Assembly: GCA_026989055.1 (NCBI GenBank)
Contig: JALSKC010000068.1
Coordinates: 1 to 42,542, forward strand
Source of the DNA: Paracoccaceae bacterium
GTDB taxonomy: Bacteria; Pseudomonadota; Alphaproteobacteria; Rhodobacterales; Rhodobacteraceae
Length of the DNA: 42,542 nucleotides
Direction: 5' to 3'
Part shown: piece after piece, positions 1 to 9,027 of the stretch
Layout of the letters: every line of letters begins with the position of its first letter
Numbering within the stretch: the first letter of the stretch is position 1
Translations under genes and position numbers: made by a program
Notes under the pieces: model-generated
Seen by the model: the letters and a program-made list of their open reading frames with translations, nothing else
The model's database searches: none
Told to the model about the DNA's origin: nothing

Positions 1-1705
1 GGCCACGGTTGCGGCCGCGCTTGACGGGTATCACCCGGCCCGGCAGCAAGCGCGGATCGTCGCCGCCGAGACGGTCGAGACGATCATCGAGCTTGAACCG
101 ATCACCACCGGCACCCTGAACCTTGCGGTGCTCGACGCGCAGACCGGCGCCCCCCTGCCCGGTGCCGCGGTGCGCCTGGGCGAGCGCGAGGCAAAGGCCG
201 ATGCCACCGGCCGCGCGATCTTTGCCGATGTGCCGGCCGGAACGCATCTTGCCCGGGCGGCACTGGCCGATTATGCCGATGGATCGCTCAGCATCGACAT
301 CCCCCGCGCGGCCGAGGTTTCGGCCGAACTGCGCCTTGAGCCGATCCTGACCGGGACGGTGACCGGCCGGGTGATCAGCGCCGCCGATGGCACGCCGGTC
401 GAGGGCGCCGAGATCACCGCGGCGGATGCACGGGCCCTTTCCGATGCACGGGGCGCCTTTGCCTTCGAAGGGCTGATCGCCGGCCCGATCCGGTTGAACG
501 CCACCGCGCCGCTGTTCGAGCCGGCGCGCGCCGCGGTCGAACTGGCGCGCAACCGCACCGCCGAGGTCACCATCGAAATGCAGCCGATCACCCATGGCGA
601 CGTGGTGGGCAGGGTGATCGATGCCGCGACCGGCAAACCGCTGCCCGGCGCGCGCGTCAGCATCGGCGAACAGGACATCCTTGCCGATGCCGCCGGGGCC
701 TTCGCCTTCCGGCGGATCGAGGCCGGCGATCTGCTGCTTCGCGCGCAGGCGAAACGCTACGAACCCGGCTCGCTCAGCGCGCGGCTCGAGCCGGCGGGGC
801 AACTGGAGCTGACCATCGAGCTGACCCCGCTCACCCATGGCGACGTGACCGGCCGGGTGGTCGATGCCCGGACCGGCAAGCCCCTGCCCGGCGCGCGCGT
901 CAGCATCGGGCAGCAGGAGACGCTTGCCGATGCGTCGGGAACCTTCGCATTGCAGCAGGTCAGGGCCGGCGATCTGCGGGTGGCGGCCCGGGCCGAAGGC
1001 TACGATCCGGGGTCCGCCGCCGCGCAGCTGGAGCCGGGGGACAGGCTCGACCTGACGCTGGAACTGGAACCGATCCGCCTTGGCTCCCTGTCCGGGCGGA
1101 TCGTGGACAGCCAGACCGGAGAGCCGATCGCGGGCGCCCTGGTGACGCTTGACGGCCAGACGGCGGAAACCGATGCCAACGGCGTCTACAGGTTCACCGG
1201 CCTGAAACCGGGCCCGGCGAATCTGCAGGTGCAATATCCGGGCTACCGGACCGGAAGCGACGCCGGCCAGGTGCGCGGGGGCGACGACGGAAAGCTCGAC
1301 ATCGCGCTGTCGGTGCGCGAGGAAACGCCGGACGAGATCGCCCAGGCCCTGGGCAGCGATGGCGCGATCGACCTTTACGGCATCTATTTCGACGTCAACC
1401 AGGACCGGTTCAAGCCGCAATCCCTGCCGACCCTGCGCGCGCTCAAGGCGTTTCTCGCCGCCAACGCCGGCAAGACCTTCATCATCGAGGGCCATACCGA
1501 CTCGGACGGTTCGGACGCCTACAACCAGGACCTTTCCGAGCGCCGCGCCGCCAGCGTGCTGAAATGGCTTGCCGAAAACGGCATCGATATCGACAATATC
1601 CGGGCCGTCGGAATGGGCGAGACGGCGCCGGTGGCCAGCAACGCCACCCGGGCGGGCAAGGCGCTGAACCGGCGTGTGGTGCTCAGACGGGCGGAGGCGC
1701 CATGA
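1..1705 (+). CDS. Carboxypeptidase-regulatory-like repeat protein with C-terminal OmpA domain (5' partial)
   Basis: The reading frame is open from base 2, so the N-terminus lies outside the window; the GTG at 128 is only an internal codon. About five full repeats and one partial repeat are visible, each of roughly 81 codons, with the recurring pattern GRV-x-D-x-x-TGKPLPGA then a DA-x-G-x-F turn. This is typical of carboxypeptidase-regulatory-like (CarboxypepD_reg) beta-sandwich domains. Repeats starting near 591 and 834 are exactly 243 bases apart and nearly identical, indicating recent duplication. The last ~130 residues form an OmpA-like peptidoglycan-binding domain, with FDVNQDRFKP, the GHTDSDG turn and NQDLSERRA. 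From the family I infer a cell-envelope protein whose C-terminus holds peptidoglycan while the repeats act as a stalk or adhesive rod. No partner gene is visible downstream, where the next gene is convergent. Confidence 0.88.
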   Translation, partial: ATVAAALDGYHPARQQARIVAAETVETIIELEPITTGTLNLAVLDAQTGAPLPGAAVRLGEREAKADATGRAIFADVPAGTHLARAALADYADGSLSIDIPRAAEVSAELRLEPILTGTVTGRVISAADGTPVEGAEITAADARALSDARGAFAFEGLIAGPIRLNATAPLFEPARAAVELARNRTAEVTIEMQPITHGDVVGRVIDAATGKPLPGARVSIGEQDILADAAGAFAFRRIEAGDLLLRAQAKRYEPGSLSARLEPAGQLELTIELTPLTHGDVTGRVVDARTGKPLPGARVSIGQQETLADASGTFALQQVRAGDLRVAARAEGYDPGSAAAQLEPGDRLDLTLELEPIRLGSLSGRIVDSQTGEPIAGALVTLDGQTAETDANGVYRFTGLKPGPANLQVQYPGYRTGSDAGQVRGGDDGKLDIALSVREETPDEIAQALGSDGAIDLYGIYFDVNQDRFKPQSLPTLRALKAFLAANAGKTFIIEGHTDSDGSDAYNQDLSERRAASVLKWLAENGIDIDNIRAVGMGETAPVASNATRAGKALNRRVVLRRAEAP

Positions 1706-1771
1706 ACGGGTGAGGCCGCAGCCTGCCGCTGCCGGGCGCCGGCGGCTCGCCGACCGCCCGGGCTCGCCGTC

Positions 1772-3802
1772 TCACAGGTGCACGGCCAGCCGGTATGCCT
1801 CCAGGATGGCGGCATGGATCGAGCGCGAGGCGACCGCATCCCCCAGCCGGTGCAGGCAGTAGCCCGGCCCCTCGGGCTGTGGTTGCGCCGCCCAGCGGGC
1901 CATGGCGTCCACGTCGGTGATGCCCCTGTTGGCCGCCCCCTCGCGCAGGTCGAAGAACAGCTCGGCCAGCGGGTCCGTGCCGGCCTCCAGCACCACCTGA
2001 CCTGCGGTGATTTCCTGCGCCTGACCCGTCAGTTCGTGGGTCAGGGTCGCCACCTGCCGGTTGCCCTCCCGGCGCAGCGCGGCGAGCCGCAGATAGGGCA
2101 GCGTGACAACCCCCTGCGCCGCCAGCCGCTTGTGAAAGACGATCCGGTCGGGATAGCCCGTCTCGGCGGCAGAATGCGCGTCGATCGTGGCCAGAGTCAC
2201 GCGATGGCCCCGCGCCGACAGCAGATCGGCAATCACCGATGCCTCGTAACGGCCGGTGTGGTCGCAGACCAGAACGTCGCCTTCCGCCTGCACGTCGCCC
2301 GAGAGGATGTCCCAGCTGGTCACCGCCAGATCGGCCCCCGGCAGGCCGGTCTCGGCCGGCAGGACGCCGGTGGCGACAAAGACGTGATCGGGGTTCTCGG
2401 CCAGCACATCGGCCGCCTCGGCATAGACATTGCAGCGCAGATCGACGCCGAGCCGTTCCAGCTCGCCCTCGCGCCAGTCGATGATCTGGATCAGATCGCC
2501 GCGCCAGGCGGACTTCGCCGCCAGTCGGACCTGCCCGCCGGGCCTGGCCGCCGCCTCGAACAGCACCACCTCGTGCCCGCGCTCGGCGGCCACCCGCGCG
2601 GCCTCGAGCCCGGCCGGCCCGGCGCCCACGACCACCACCTTCCTGCCCGGCGCGGGGCTGGGGGAAACCTGCATCGGCAACAGCGTCTCGCGCCCCGAGG
2701 CCGGGTTGTGGATGCAGTGCACCTTCTTGTGGATGCAGTGCGAGGCGCCGATGCAGGGGCGGATGCGGTCCTCTTCCCCGGCGATGATCCTGCGGACGAT
2801 CCCGGGGTCGGCGATATGGGCGCGCGTCATCGCCACCATGTCCATGAGCCCCTCGCGGATGGCGTGGCGCGCATTGGCCACATCCGTCACCCGGGCCGCG
2901 TGAAAGACCGGCAGGCCGATCTCGCGCCGAAACGCCCCGACGGTTTCGAGCCAGGGCGCCAGCGGGCGGCTCATGCCGGGCATGTTTTCCTCGACCAGGG
3001 TGATCTCGGTATCCATCCGCCCGACCATGCAGTTGAAGAAATCGACCGCGCCCTCGCGCTTGAGGATTTCGGCAATCCGCAGCACCTCGTCCAGGCGCAG
3101 CCCGCCCGGGCCTTCGTCGAGCGTGAGCCGGATGCCGACCACGAAATCGTCGCCCGCCCGGCGGCGGATTTCCTCATGCACCATCAGGGCGAAGCGGGTG
3201 CGGTTCTCGATGCTGCCGCCGAAGCCGTCGCTGCGCAGATTGGTCCGGGGCGAGAGGAACTGCCCGATCAGATGGCCGCCGGCCAGCGTTTCCAGCCCGT
3301 CGAGCCCGCCGTCGCGGCAGCGCCGTGCTGCCTGTCCGAAGGCCTTCACCACGCGGTCGATGTCGTGGCGCTCCATCTCGCGCGGGAAATTGCGGTGCAG
3401 GTCCTCGCGCACGGGAGATGGCGCGATGGTCGGCAGCCATTCCCCGGCCTGGGCATCGCCGCGCCGGCCCAGATGGGTGATCTGGCACATCAGCGCCGCG
3501 CCGTGACGGTGGATGCGCTCGGAAAATTCCTGGAAATACGGGATGATCCGGTCGGTGCCGACATCGAGCTGGTTGAACACCGAAGGCGAATCCGGTGCCA
3601 CGTTGGAGCTGCCCCCGAACATGGTCAGCGCCAGCCCGCCTTTGGCCTTTTCCTCGTGGTAGCGCTGGTAACGCAGGGCGGGCATGCCCTCGTCATCCAT
3701 GGCCGAGGCATGAGCGGTGCTCATTATCCGATTCCTGAGCGTCAACCCGCGGATGGTCAGGGGCTGGAGCAGCGGGTCCTTGCTCGTGACTGGCTGATCC
3801 AT
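1772..3802 (-). CDS. NADH:flavin oxidoreductase, trimethylamine dehydrogenase / N-methylproline (dimethylglycine) demethylase type
   Basis: The 676-residue product has the two-part build of the TMADH/2,4-dienoyl-CoA reductase group. An old-yellow-enzyme FMN TIM barrel spans about residues 5-350 and includes QITHLGRRGD and the GGHLIGQFLSPRTNLRSDGF loop. A Cys cluster (CIGASHC, then HCIHNP) follows and fits a 4Fe-4S site. The C-terminal FAD/NAD module carries VVVVGAGPAGLEAARVA. The N-terminal sequence most resembles enzymes that demethylate N-methylated amines or betaines (DgcA, stachydrine/N-methylproline demethylase), but the exact substrate is inference. The start at 3802 (MDQPVTSKD) is chosen for its GGAG at a suitable distance; the frame is open further upstream, but that stretch overlaps the LysR gene. 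It is transcribed divergently from the LysR gene, its likely regulator. No electron-transfer partner is adjacent. Confidence 0.9.
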   Translation of the reverse strand: MDQPVTSKDPLLQPLTIRGLTLRNRIMSTAHASAMDDEGMPALRYQRYHEEKAKGGLALTMFGGSSNVAPDSPSVFNQLDVGTDRIIPYFQEFSERIHRHGAALMCQITHLGRRGDAQAGEWLPTIAPSPVREDLHRNFPREMERHDIDRVVKAFGQAARRCRDGGLDGLETLAGGHLIGQFLSPRTNLRSDGFGGSIENRTRFALMVHEEIRRRAGDDFVVGIRLTLDEGPGGLRLDEVLRIAEILKREGAVDFFNCMVGRMDTEITLVEENMPGMSRPLAPWLETVGAFRREIGLPVFHAARVTDVANARHAIREGLMDMVAMTRAHIADPGIVRRIIAGEEDRIRPCIGASHCIHKKVHCIHNPASGRETLLPMQVSPSPAPGRKVVVVGAGPAGLEAARVAAERGHEVVLFEAAARPGGQVRLAAKSAWRGDLIQIIDWREGELERLGVDLRCNVYAEAADVLAENPDHVFVATGVLPAETGLPGADLAVTSWDILSGDVQAEGDVLVCDHTGRYEASVIADLLSARGHRVTLATIDAHSAAETGYPDRIVFHKRLAAQGVVTLPYLRLAALRREGNRQVATLTHELTGQAQEITAGQVVLEAGTDPLAELFFDLREGAANRGITDVDAMARWAAQPQPEGPGYCLHRLGDAVASRSIHAAILEAYRLAVHL

Positions 3803-3862
3803 CGTTTCTCCGTGCAGGAGTTTCAGGCAGAATGTTCGGCAAAGGGGAGGAATCGCCACCTT

Positions 3863-3878
3863 CATGGAAAGGACCATG
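3863..3878. promoter_or_regulatory. Candidate operator between flavin demethylase and LysR genes
   Basis: CATGG and CCATG face each other across six bases in the 130-bp divergent intergenic region. The dyad lies 60 bases upstream of the demethylase start. LysR regulators usually bind interrupted dyads between themselves and a divergent target, so this is a candidate site, but a 5-bp arm is short and could occur by chance. Confidence 0.3.
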
Positions 3879-3932
3879 CGCACACGCCCGGGAAAACATT
3901 GGAAATTCTCATGGAACATATAACCTGAAGTC

Positions 3933-4910
3933 ATGTCTCTGCGAAGCAAGCTGCCTTCGGCCCAGTCGCTCTTTGCCTTTGAAGCGGCGGCGCGCTGCCT
4001 GAACTTCACCGAAGCCGGCAGGCTGTTGAACGTGACCCAGCCGGCCGTCAGCAAGAGCATCGCCGCGCTGGAGGCGCATCTGGGAGTGCGCCTGTTCCTG
4101 CGCGGGAAAACCGGATTGGCATTGACCCCGGACGGAGAGATCCTGCATCGCGCGATCCGGCTTTCCTTTGCCGCGCTGGAGGATGCGATCGACCGGATTT
4201 CCCGCCACGCGCCGCGGGAAAACCAGCTTACGTTGTCGCTCTCCACATCCTTTGCCGCCCATTGGCTGATCCCGCAGATGCAGGCGTTCCGGGCGGCTTT
4301 TCCCGATGTGACGCTGAATTTCCAGCTCACCGGCGGCGAGGCGACCGGCGCGCTTGGGTCCTGCGACCTGGGCCTGCGCCTTGACAGCATGGTGGCACCG
4401 GGGGACCGTGCCGAACCCTTTGCCCCCGAGTGGCTGGTGGCGGTGGCTTCGCCGGAATATATCGCCAGGAACGGCACGCTTGATGCGCCCGCTGCCGGTG
4501 GCGCGCATGCGCTGGTCAAGCTCGACACCCCGCGGATATCCTGGCGGCAGTTCCTTGATGCCACCGGTCAGTCGATCCGGCCGGACCTGCCGGAAATCCG
4601 GGTGCCGGACTATTCCGTCGTGTTGCAGAGCGCGTTGAACGGGCGCGGCGTGGCGCTCGGCTACATGTCGTCGTGCAGCTATCTGTTGCGCGAAGGGCTG
4701 CTGGTGCCCGCGCTTGCCCATACGCTCAGGACAGGCAGAACCTATTGCCTGATCACGAACGCCGGTTCACCCGCCCTGCCGCTTGCCGAGACGGTGGGCG
4801 CGTGGATCTGCGCCCGCTCGGCGCAGATATTGCGGGAGATCGCGCCGCAATTCGCCGGTTCCGCTGTCCCCGCTCCGGCCGGAGGGGGAGCTGCGAACAT
4901 GCCGGCATGA
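3933..4910 (+). CDS. LysR-family transcriptional regulator
   Basis: The 325-residue protein has an N-terminal winged helix-turn-helix at about residues 6-65 (SLFAFEAAARCLNFTEAGRL, then TQPAVSKSIAALE), the classic LysR signature. A substrate-binding-type effector domain follows, close to the GcvA subgroup (SFAAHWLIPQMQAFRAAFPDV). The C-terminal ~20 residues (PAPAGGGAANMPA) are low-complexity and outside the family core. The gene diverges from the flavin demethylase at 1772-3802, so it most likely controls that gene in response to its N-methylated substrate or a related metabolite. That link is inferred from position only. Confidence 0.92.
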   Translation: MSLRSKLPSAQSLFAFEAAARCLNFTEAGRLLNVTQPAVSKSIAALEAHLGVRLFLRGKTGLALTPDGEILHRAIRLSFAALEDAIDRISRHAPRENQLTLSLSTSFAAHWLIPQMQAFRAAFPDVTLNFQLTGGEATGALGSCDLGLRLDSMVAPGDRAEPFAPEWLVAVASPEYIARNGTLDAPAAGGAHALVKLDTPRISWRQFLDATGQSIRPDLPEIRVPDYSVVLQSALNGRGVALGYMSSCSYLLREGLLVPALAHTLRTGRTYCLITNAGSPALPLAETVGAWICARSAQILREIAPQFAGSAVPAPAGGGAANMPA

Positions 4911-5257
4911 AAGGGGCGCCGCGCGCATGGCGTGCCGCAGGCCGGGCGCCAAGGCATGTCGCGCAGGGCGGTCCCCCGGGGATGCGGAAACGGGAAGACG
5001 GCCCGCCCCAGGCGAGCAGCTTGCACGCAAGCGGCGATGAACGCGGCAGGTTCCAGAACCTGCCACGCAGATCACGCCTGCTGCGCCCGGGTCGTGCAAC
5101 GTGCGAGCGCCCCGCCATGCGCCCGCCCGTTCGCCCTGCCGCAGGCACGCTTCCGGCGCGACGGCCGGGCATATCCGCGCCCGATCAGGCAGCCGCCTGC
5201 CCTGTCCCGAGCAGGGTCGAATCCGGTCAGGCGCAGCATGCCCCCGTGCAGCATGCC
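4911..5257. other. Intergenic region between lysR and rlmE, no supported gene
   Basis: These 347 bases separate two convergent genes and are GC-rich throughout. Short frames exist on both strands, including a 60-codon minus-strand frame beginning three bases beyond the rlmE stop, but none has a recognisable domain. The only clear structure is the 20-bp palindrome at 5045-5064. A near-direct repeat of GCAGCATGCCC occurs just before the rlmE stop. Confidence 0.6.
5045..5064. repeat. 20-bp near-perfect palindrome
   Basis: GGCAGGTTC and its exact complement GAACCTGCC are separated by only CA, giving a nine-pair stem. It lies between convergent genes, where a bidirectional stop signal would fit, but no T-run follows on either strand. 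It could instead be a protein-binding dyad. Confidence 0.55.
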
Positions 5258-5998
5258 CTAGCCGGCTCCGTCCTCGTGCGCGGCACGAAAGCCGGTGGCG
5301 ACCACGTATCTTTCCGCGCTGTCGGACCGGCTCGCCGGCGGTTTGACATTCGCCACCTTGCGGAAGCGCTGCTTCAGGCGCTTCTGAAGTGTTCCCTCGG
5401 CGCCGCCGGCCAGCACCTTGGCCAGGAAGGTTCCGCCCTCTTCCAGCACCTCGAAGGCGAGCTCGGCAGCCGCCTCGCACAGCGCGATGATGCGCAGGTG
5501 GTCGGTCTGGCGATGCCCCGAGGCAGCCGCCGCCATGTCCGACATCACCACGTCGATCCGGCCCCCCAGCCAGGCCTTGATCATGTCGTCGGCCCCCTCG
5601 GCCATGAAATCGAGCCGGCGGACCTCGGCCCCGGGCACCGGCGCGACTTCCTGAAGGTCGATGCCCAGCACCCGCCCGCGCGGCTTGCCGGCGCGCGTGC
5701 CCAGGGCGTTGACCTGGCGGACCGCCACCTGCAGCCATCCCCCCGGAGCGCAGCCCAGATCGAGCACCCGCGCGCCGGGGCGCAGGAAGCCGAAACGCTC
5801 GTCCAGCTCGATCAGCTTGTAGGCGGCCCGGCCGCGGTAGCCCTCGGCCCTGGCCCGCTTCACGTAAGGGTCGTTCAGCTGTCGTTCGAGCCAGCGGGTC
5901 GAGCTCGGCCGCCGCCCGCGTGCCGTCCTGACCCTGACCCGCAGCTCCCGCTGCCCGCGCCCGCTCGAACCGCGCCCGCCCGATCGATGTTTCGCCAT
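5258..5998 (-). CDS. rlmE: 23S rRNA (uridine-2'-O-)-methyltransferase RlmE (FtsJ)
   Basis: RlmE methylates the 2'-O of U2552 in 23S rRNA and helps late assembly of the large subunit. The 246-residue product has the Rossmann SAM motif [10 protein letters not shown] (79-88) and the K-D-K-E catalytic tetrad at K61 (AAYKLIEL), D144 (MSDMA), K184 (LAKVL) and E219 (SAERYV). A basic, Gly/Arg-rich N-terminal ~40 residues is a common extension in alphaproteobacterial homologues. The ATG at 5998 is preceded by GAGGAG at short spacing. It lies 171 bp downstream of gppA/ppx on the same strand, an arrangement common in this group. Confidence 0.95.
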   Translation of the reverse strand: MAKHRSGGRGSSGRGQRELRVRVRTARGRRPSSTRWLERQLNDPYVKRARAEGYRGRAAYKLIELDERFGFLRPGARVLDLGCAPGGWLQVAVRQVNALGTRAGKPRGRVLGIDLQEVAPVPGAEVRRLDFMAEGADDMIKAWLGGRIDVVMSDMAAAASGHRQTDHLRIIALCEAAAELAFEVLEEGGTFLAKVLAGGAEGTLQKRLKQRFRKVANVKPPASRSDSAERYVVATGFRAAHEDGAG

Positions 5999-6169
5999 CT
6001 TCTCCTCGCAGCCTCCGTGCCAGCCCTGCCTGCCCCGACCTCCATCGGCCCGCCCCTGCCCGCCCCGCCGTGCCGCACCCGCCGTGCCGCGGCAACCGGT
6101 TTCGCCGGCCCTTTCGCCGCCAGGGCACCCCGGCGCCCATCCACCGTCCGCCACGGCGGCGCGGCTTCG

Positions 6170-7282
6170 TCAGCAGGGCTCCTCCTCGAGCACCCCGTCG
6201 GCGCTCATCTGCGCATAGAGCAGCCCTTCCCGCAGGCCGCGGTCGGCCACCGACAGCCGATCCGTCGGCCAGACCCGCAGCAGCGCCTGCAGGATCGCCG
6301 CGCCGGACATGATCAAGGCATGCCGGTCGCGCCCGATGCGCGGGTCGGCCCGCCGCCCGTCCGGCCCCATCACCAGGTAGTTGCGGATCACCGCATCGAT
6401 CTGCGCCCCGCTCATGCACAACCCGTCAACCTTGTTCCGGTCGTAGCGGCGCAGCCCCAGATGCGAAGCCGCCACCGTGGTCACGGTGCCCGAGGTGCCG
6501 ATGATCTGGAAACCCTCCTTGCGCTGCGTCATCGCATAGGGCGCGAAGCCGGAGAGGTTTTCCTCGAAGAACCAGCTCATCAGCGCAAAGCGTGCCGAAT
6601 CGTCTTCCACATCGCTGAACTGGTCCCGCAGCGTCGCCACCCCGAGCGGCACCGAAATCCAGTCCACCACCCGGGCATGGGGAAACGGGCTGTCAACCGG
6701 AGAGAACCCGCCGTGCAGCCGCATGATCGCCCGCGGCCGGTCGCATCTGGGCACCCTGGTCAGGTCGATCCAGACCAGCTCCGTCGAACCGCCGCCGATA
6801 TCGACCACCAGCAGCTGTTCGGTCTGCGTCGAGACCAGCGAGGCACAGGAGATCACCGCCAGGCGGGCCTCTTCCTCCGGCTCGATGATTTCCAGCTGCA
6901 GCCCGGTCGCGCGCCGGACATAGCGGATGAACTCGCCGGCGTTGCTGGCTCTCCGGCAGGCCTCGGTCGCCACCAGGCGCATCCGGCGCACCCGGTGGCG
7001 CTCCAGCTTGCGGCGGCAGATTCGCAGCGCCTGCACCGTGCGCAGCATCGAGGCCCGCGACAGGCGGCCGGAGCGCTCCAGGCCGTGGCCGAGCTGCACC
7101 GCCTTGGAAAAGCTGTCGATCACGTGGAACTGGCTGCCGCGCGGCTGCGCGATCAGCATCCGGCAACTGTTGGTGCCCAGATCCAGCGCCGCATAGGGCT
7201 CGGCCGGGTCCGGGCGTTCCGATGCGGGGCGCTCGACCGGTTTCGGGAACGCGCCCGCAGCCCTGCGACGCCTGGGCGTCAT
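6170..7282 (-). CDS. Ppx/GppA family phosphatase
   Basis: The enzyme belongs to the ASKHA-fold exopolyphosphatase/pppGpp phosphohydrolase family, which removes terminal phosphate from polyphosphate or converts pppGpp to ppGpp. The N-terminal phosphate loop (YAALDLGTNSCRMLI), the second phosphate loop (LLVVDIGGGSTELVWIDL) and the short single-module length of 370 residues are visible. The HD-type C-terminal half of long Ppx is absent. I start the gene at the ATG at 7282, which has GGAGG eight bases upstream; an in-frame TTG at 7297 would lie over that ribosome-binding site. The next gene on this strand is rlmE. Sequence alone does not decide whether polyphosphate or pppGpp is the main substrate. 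Confidence 0.93.
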   Translation of the reverse strand: MTPRRRRAAGAFPKPVERPASERPDPAEPYAALDLGTNSCRMLIAQPRGSQFHVIDSFSKAVQLGHGLERSGRLSRASMLRTVQALRICRRKLERHRVRRMRLVATEACRRASNAGEFIRYVRRATGLQLEIIEPEEEARLAVISCASLVSTQTEQLLVVDIGGGSTELVWIDLTRVPRCDRPRAIMRLHGGFSPVDSPFPHARVVDWISVPLGVATLRDQFSDVEDDSARFALMSWFFEENLSGFAPYAMTQRKEGFQIIGTSGTVTTVAASHLGLRRYDRNKVDGLCMSGAQIDAVIRNYLVMGPDGRRADPRIGRDRHALIMSGAAILQALLRVWPTDRLSVADRGLREGLLYAQMSADGVLEEEPC

Positions 7283-7312
7283 CTGTGCGCCCTCCAATCC
7301 GTAGTTGCCCCG

Positions 7313-7341
7313 ATCCTATCCCCGCCCCGGCAGAGGGGCAA
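7313..7341 (-). promoter_or_regulatory. Candidate sigma70 promoter for the ppx/gppA gene
   Basis: On the minus strand TTGCCC and TAGGAT are separated by 17 bases, which would place the transcript start some 20-25 bases before the ATG at 7282. Matches to consensus are moderate, but the spacing and position are good. Confidence 0.4.
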
Positions 7342-7417
7342 GTGGCAAGCCACCCGCGGCGACGCCGCCCACGGTCCTGCCGGCCCCCGCCCGCGGCCTT
7401 GCCCTTGCGCTCGGCCC

Positions 7418-7439
7418 GGGGGCTGCGTAATCAGCCCCC
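7418..7439 (+). promoter_or_regulatory. Hairpin abutting the guaA start codon
   Basis: GGGGGCTG and CAGCCCCC form a perfect eight-pair stem around a six-base loop, and the ATG of guaA follows at the very next base. No Shine-Dalgarno sequence is visible between the stem and the ATG. The structure could mask initiation, or transcription may start at or near the ATG and never include it. Confidence 0.5.
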
Positions 7440-9002
7440 ATGACGGACATTGCGCACGACCGCCTTCTCATCATCGACTTCGGCAGCCAGGTCACGCAGC
7501 TGATCGCGCGGCGGGCGCGCGAGCTGAACGTCTATTGCGAGATCCACCCCTTCCAGAAGGTCACCGATGCCTTCCTGCGCGATTTCGCCCCGCGGGCGGT
7601 GATCCTCTCGGGCGGGCCGGCCAGCGTGCTGGACGAGGATGCCCCCCGCCCGCCGGCCAGCCTGTTCGAACTGGGCGTGCCGGTGCTGGGCATCTGCTAC
7701 GGCCAGCAGGTGATGATGCAGATGCTGGGCGGCCGGGTGGAGCGCGGCCACGGCACCGCCGAGTTCGGCCGCGCCTTCGTCAGCCCCGCCGGGGCGCGCA
7801 CCCCGCTGCTGGAGGGCTGGTTCGAAAACGGCCCCGAGCAGGTGTGGATGAGCCACGGCGACCATGTATCGGCCATCGCGCCGGGCTTCGAGGTTTACGG
7901 CACCTCGCCCAATGCCCCCTTCGCCGTCATCGGCGACCCCGAACGCCGCTTCTTTGCGGTGCAGTTCCACCCCGAGGTGCACCACACGCCGAAGGGCACG
8001 CAGCTGCTGCGGAACTTCATGCGTCTCGCCGGTTTTGCCGGCGACTGGACAATGGGCGCCTACCGGCAGGAGGCCATCCGCAGGATCCGCGAACAGGTGG
8101 GTGACAAGCGGGTGATCTGCGGGCTCTCGGGGGGCGTCGATTCCTCGGTGGCGGCGGTGCTGATCCACGAGGCCATCGGCGACCGGCTCACCTGCATCTT
8201 CGTCGATCACGGGCTGCTGCGCGAGAACGAGGCCGAGGAGGTGGTCGCCATGTTCCGCGACCACTACAACATCCCGCTGATCGCCGCCGACGAAAGCGAC
8301 CTGTTCCTGGGCGCGCTCGAAGGCGTCAGCGACCCCGAGACCAAGCGCAAGACCATCGGCCGCCTCTTCATCGACGTGTTCCAGAAATACGCTGCCGAAA
8401 TCGAAGGCGCCGAATTCCTGGCCCAGGGCACGCTCTACCCCGACGTGATCGAAAGCGTCTCCTTCTCTGGCGGCCCCTCGGTCACCATCAAGTCCCACCA
8501 CAATGTGGGCGGCCTGCCGGAAAAGATGGGGCTGAAGCTGGTGGAGCCGCTGCGCGAGCTGTTCAAGGACGAGGTGCGCGCGCTGGGCCGCGAGCTGGGC
8601 CTGCCCGAAAGCTTCATCGCCCGCCACCCCTTCCCCGGCCCGGGGCTGGCCATCCGCTGCCCCGGCGAGATCACCCGCGAAAAGCTGGAGATCCTGCGCC
8701 GGGCGGATGCGATCTTCATCGACCAGATCCGCCGCCACGGGCTCTATGATGACATCTGGCAGGCCTTCGTCGCCATCCTGCCGGTGAAAACCGTGGGCGT
8801 GATGGGCGACGGGCGCACCTATGATTACGCCTGCGCCCTGCGCGCGGTCACCTCCGTTGACGGCATGACGGCCGATTACTACCCCTTCTCCCACGAATTC
8901 CTCGGCGAGACCGCCACCCGCATCATCAACGAGGTCAAGGGCATCAACCGGGTGACCTACGACATTACCTCCAAGCCGCCAGGCACCATCGAATGGGAAT
9001 GA
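7440..9002 (+). CDS. guaA: GMP synthase (glutamine-hydrolysing)
   Basis: GuaA aminates XMP to GMP using glutamine and ATP. The 520-residue protein has the complete two-domain build. The class I glutamine amidotransferase carries nucleophile C86 (GICYGQQ) and H177/E179 (FHPEV). The ATP-pyrophosphatase has the SGGVDSS loop at 230-236, and the C-terminal dimerisation domain ends in the conserved KPPGTIEWE. The start at 7440 gives the normal N-terminus ([15 protein letters not shown]). It lacks an obvious ribosome-binding site, and a hairpin directly precedes the ATG. It stands alone between the divergent ppx/gppA gene and a YeeE-like gene 25 bp downstream. Confidence 0.98.
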   Translation: MTDIAHDRLLIIDFGSQVTQLIARRARELNVYCEIHPFQKVTDAFLRDFAPRAVILSGGPASVLDEDAPRPPASLFELGVPVLGICYGQQVMMQMLGGRVERGHGTAEFGRAFVSPAGARTPLLEGWFENGPEQVWMSHGDHVSAIAPGFEVYGTSPNAPFAVIGDPERRFFAVQFHPEVHHTPKGTQLLRNFMRLAGFAGDWTMGAYRQEAIRRIREQVGDKRVICGLSGGVDSSVAAVLIHEAIGDRLTCIFVDHGLLRENEAEEVVAMFRDHYNIPLIAADESDLFLGALEGVSDPETKRKTIGRLFIDVFQKYAAEIEGAEFLAQGTLYPDVIESVSFSGGPSVTIKSHHNVGGLPEKMGLKLVEPLRELFKDEVRALGRELGLPESFIARHPFPGPGLAIRCPGEITREKLEILRRADAIFIDQIRRHGLYDDIWQAFVAILPVKTVGVMGDGRTYDYACALRAVTSVDGMTADYYPFSHEFLGETATRIINEVKGINRVTYDITSKPPGTIEWE

Positions 9003-9027
9003 CCGGGCCGGCGCGAAGCCGCAGAGG

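Noticed and set aside
5072-5254. 60-codon minus-strand frame starting three bases after the rlmE stop
   Set aside because: No domain, Arg/Gly-rich text typical of GC-rich shadow frames, and no ribosome-binding site.
4673-8104. Very long plus-strand frame across rlmE and gppA
   Set aside because: It runs antisense to rlmE and ppx/gppA, and inside guaA in another frame; codes for Arg/Pro/His-rich text with no domain.
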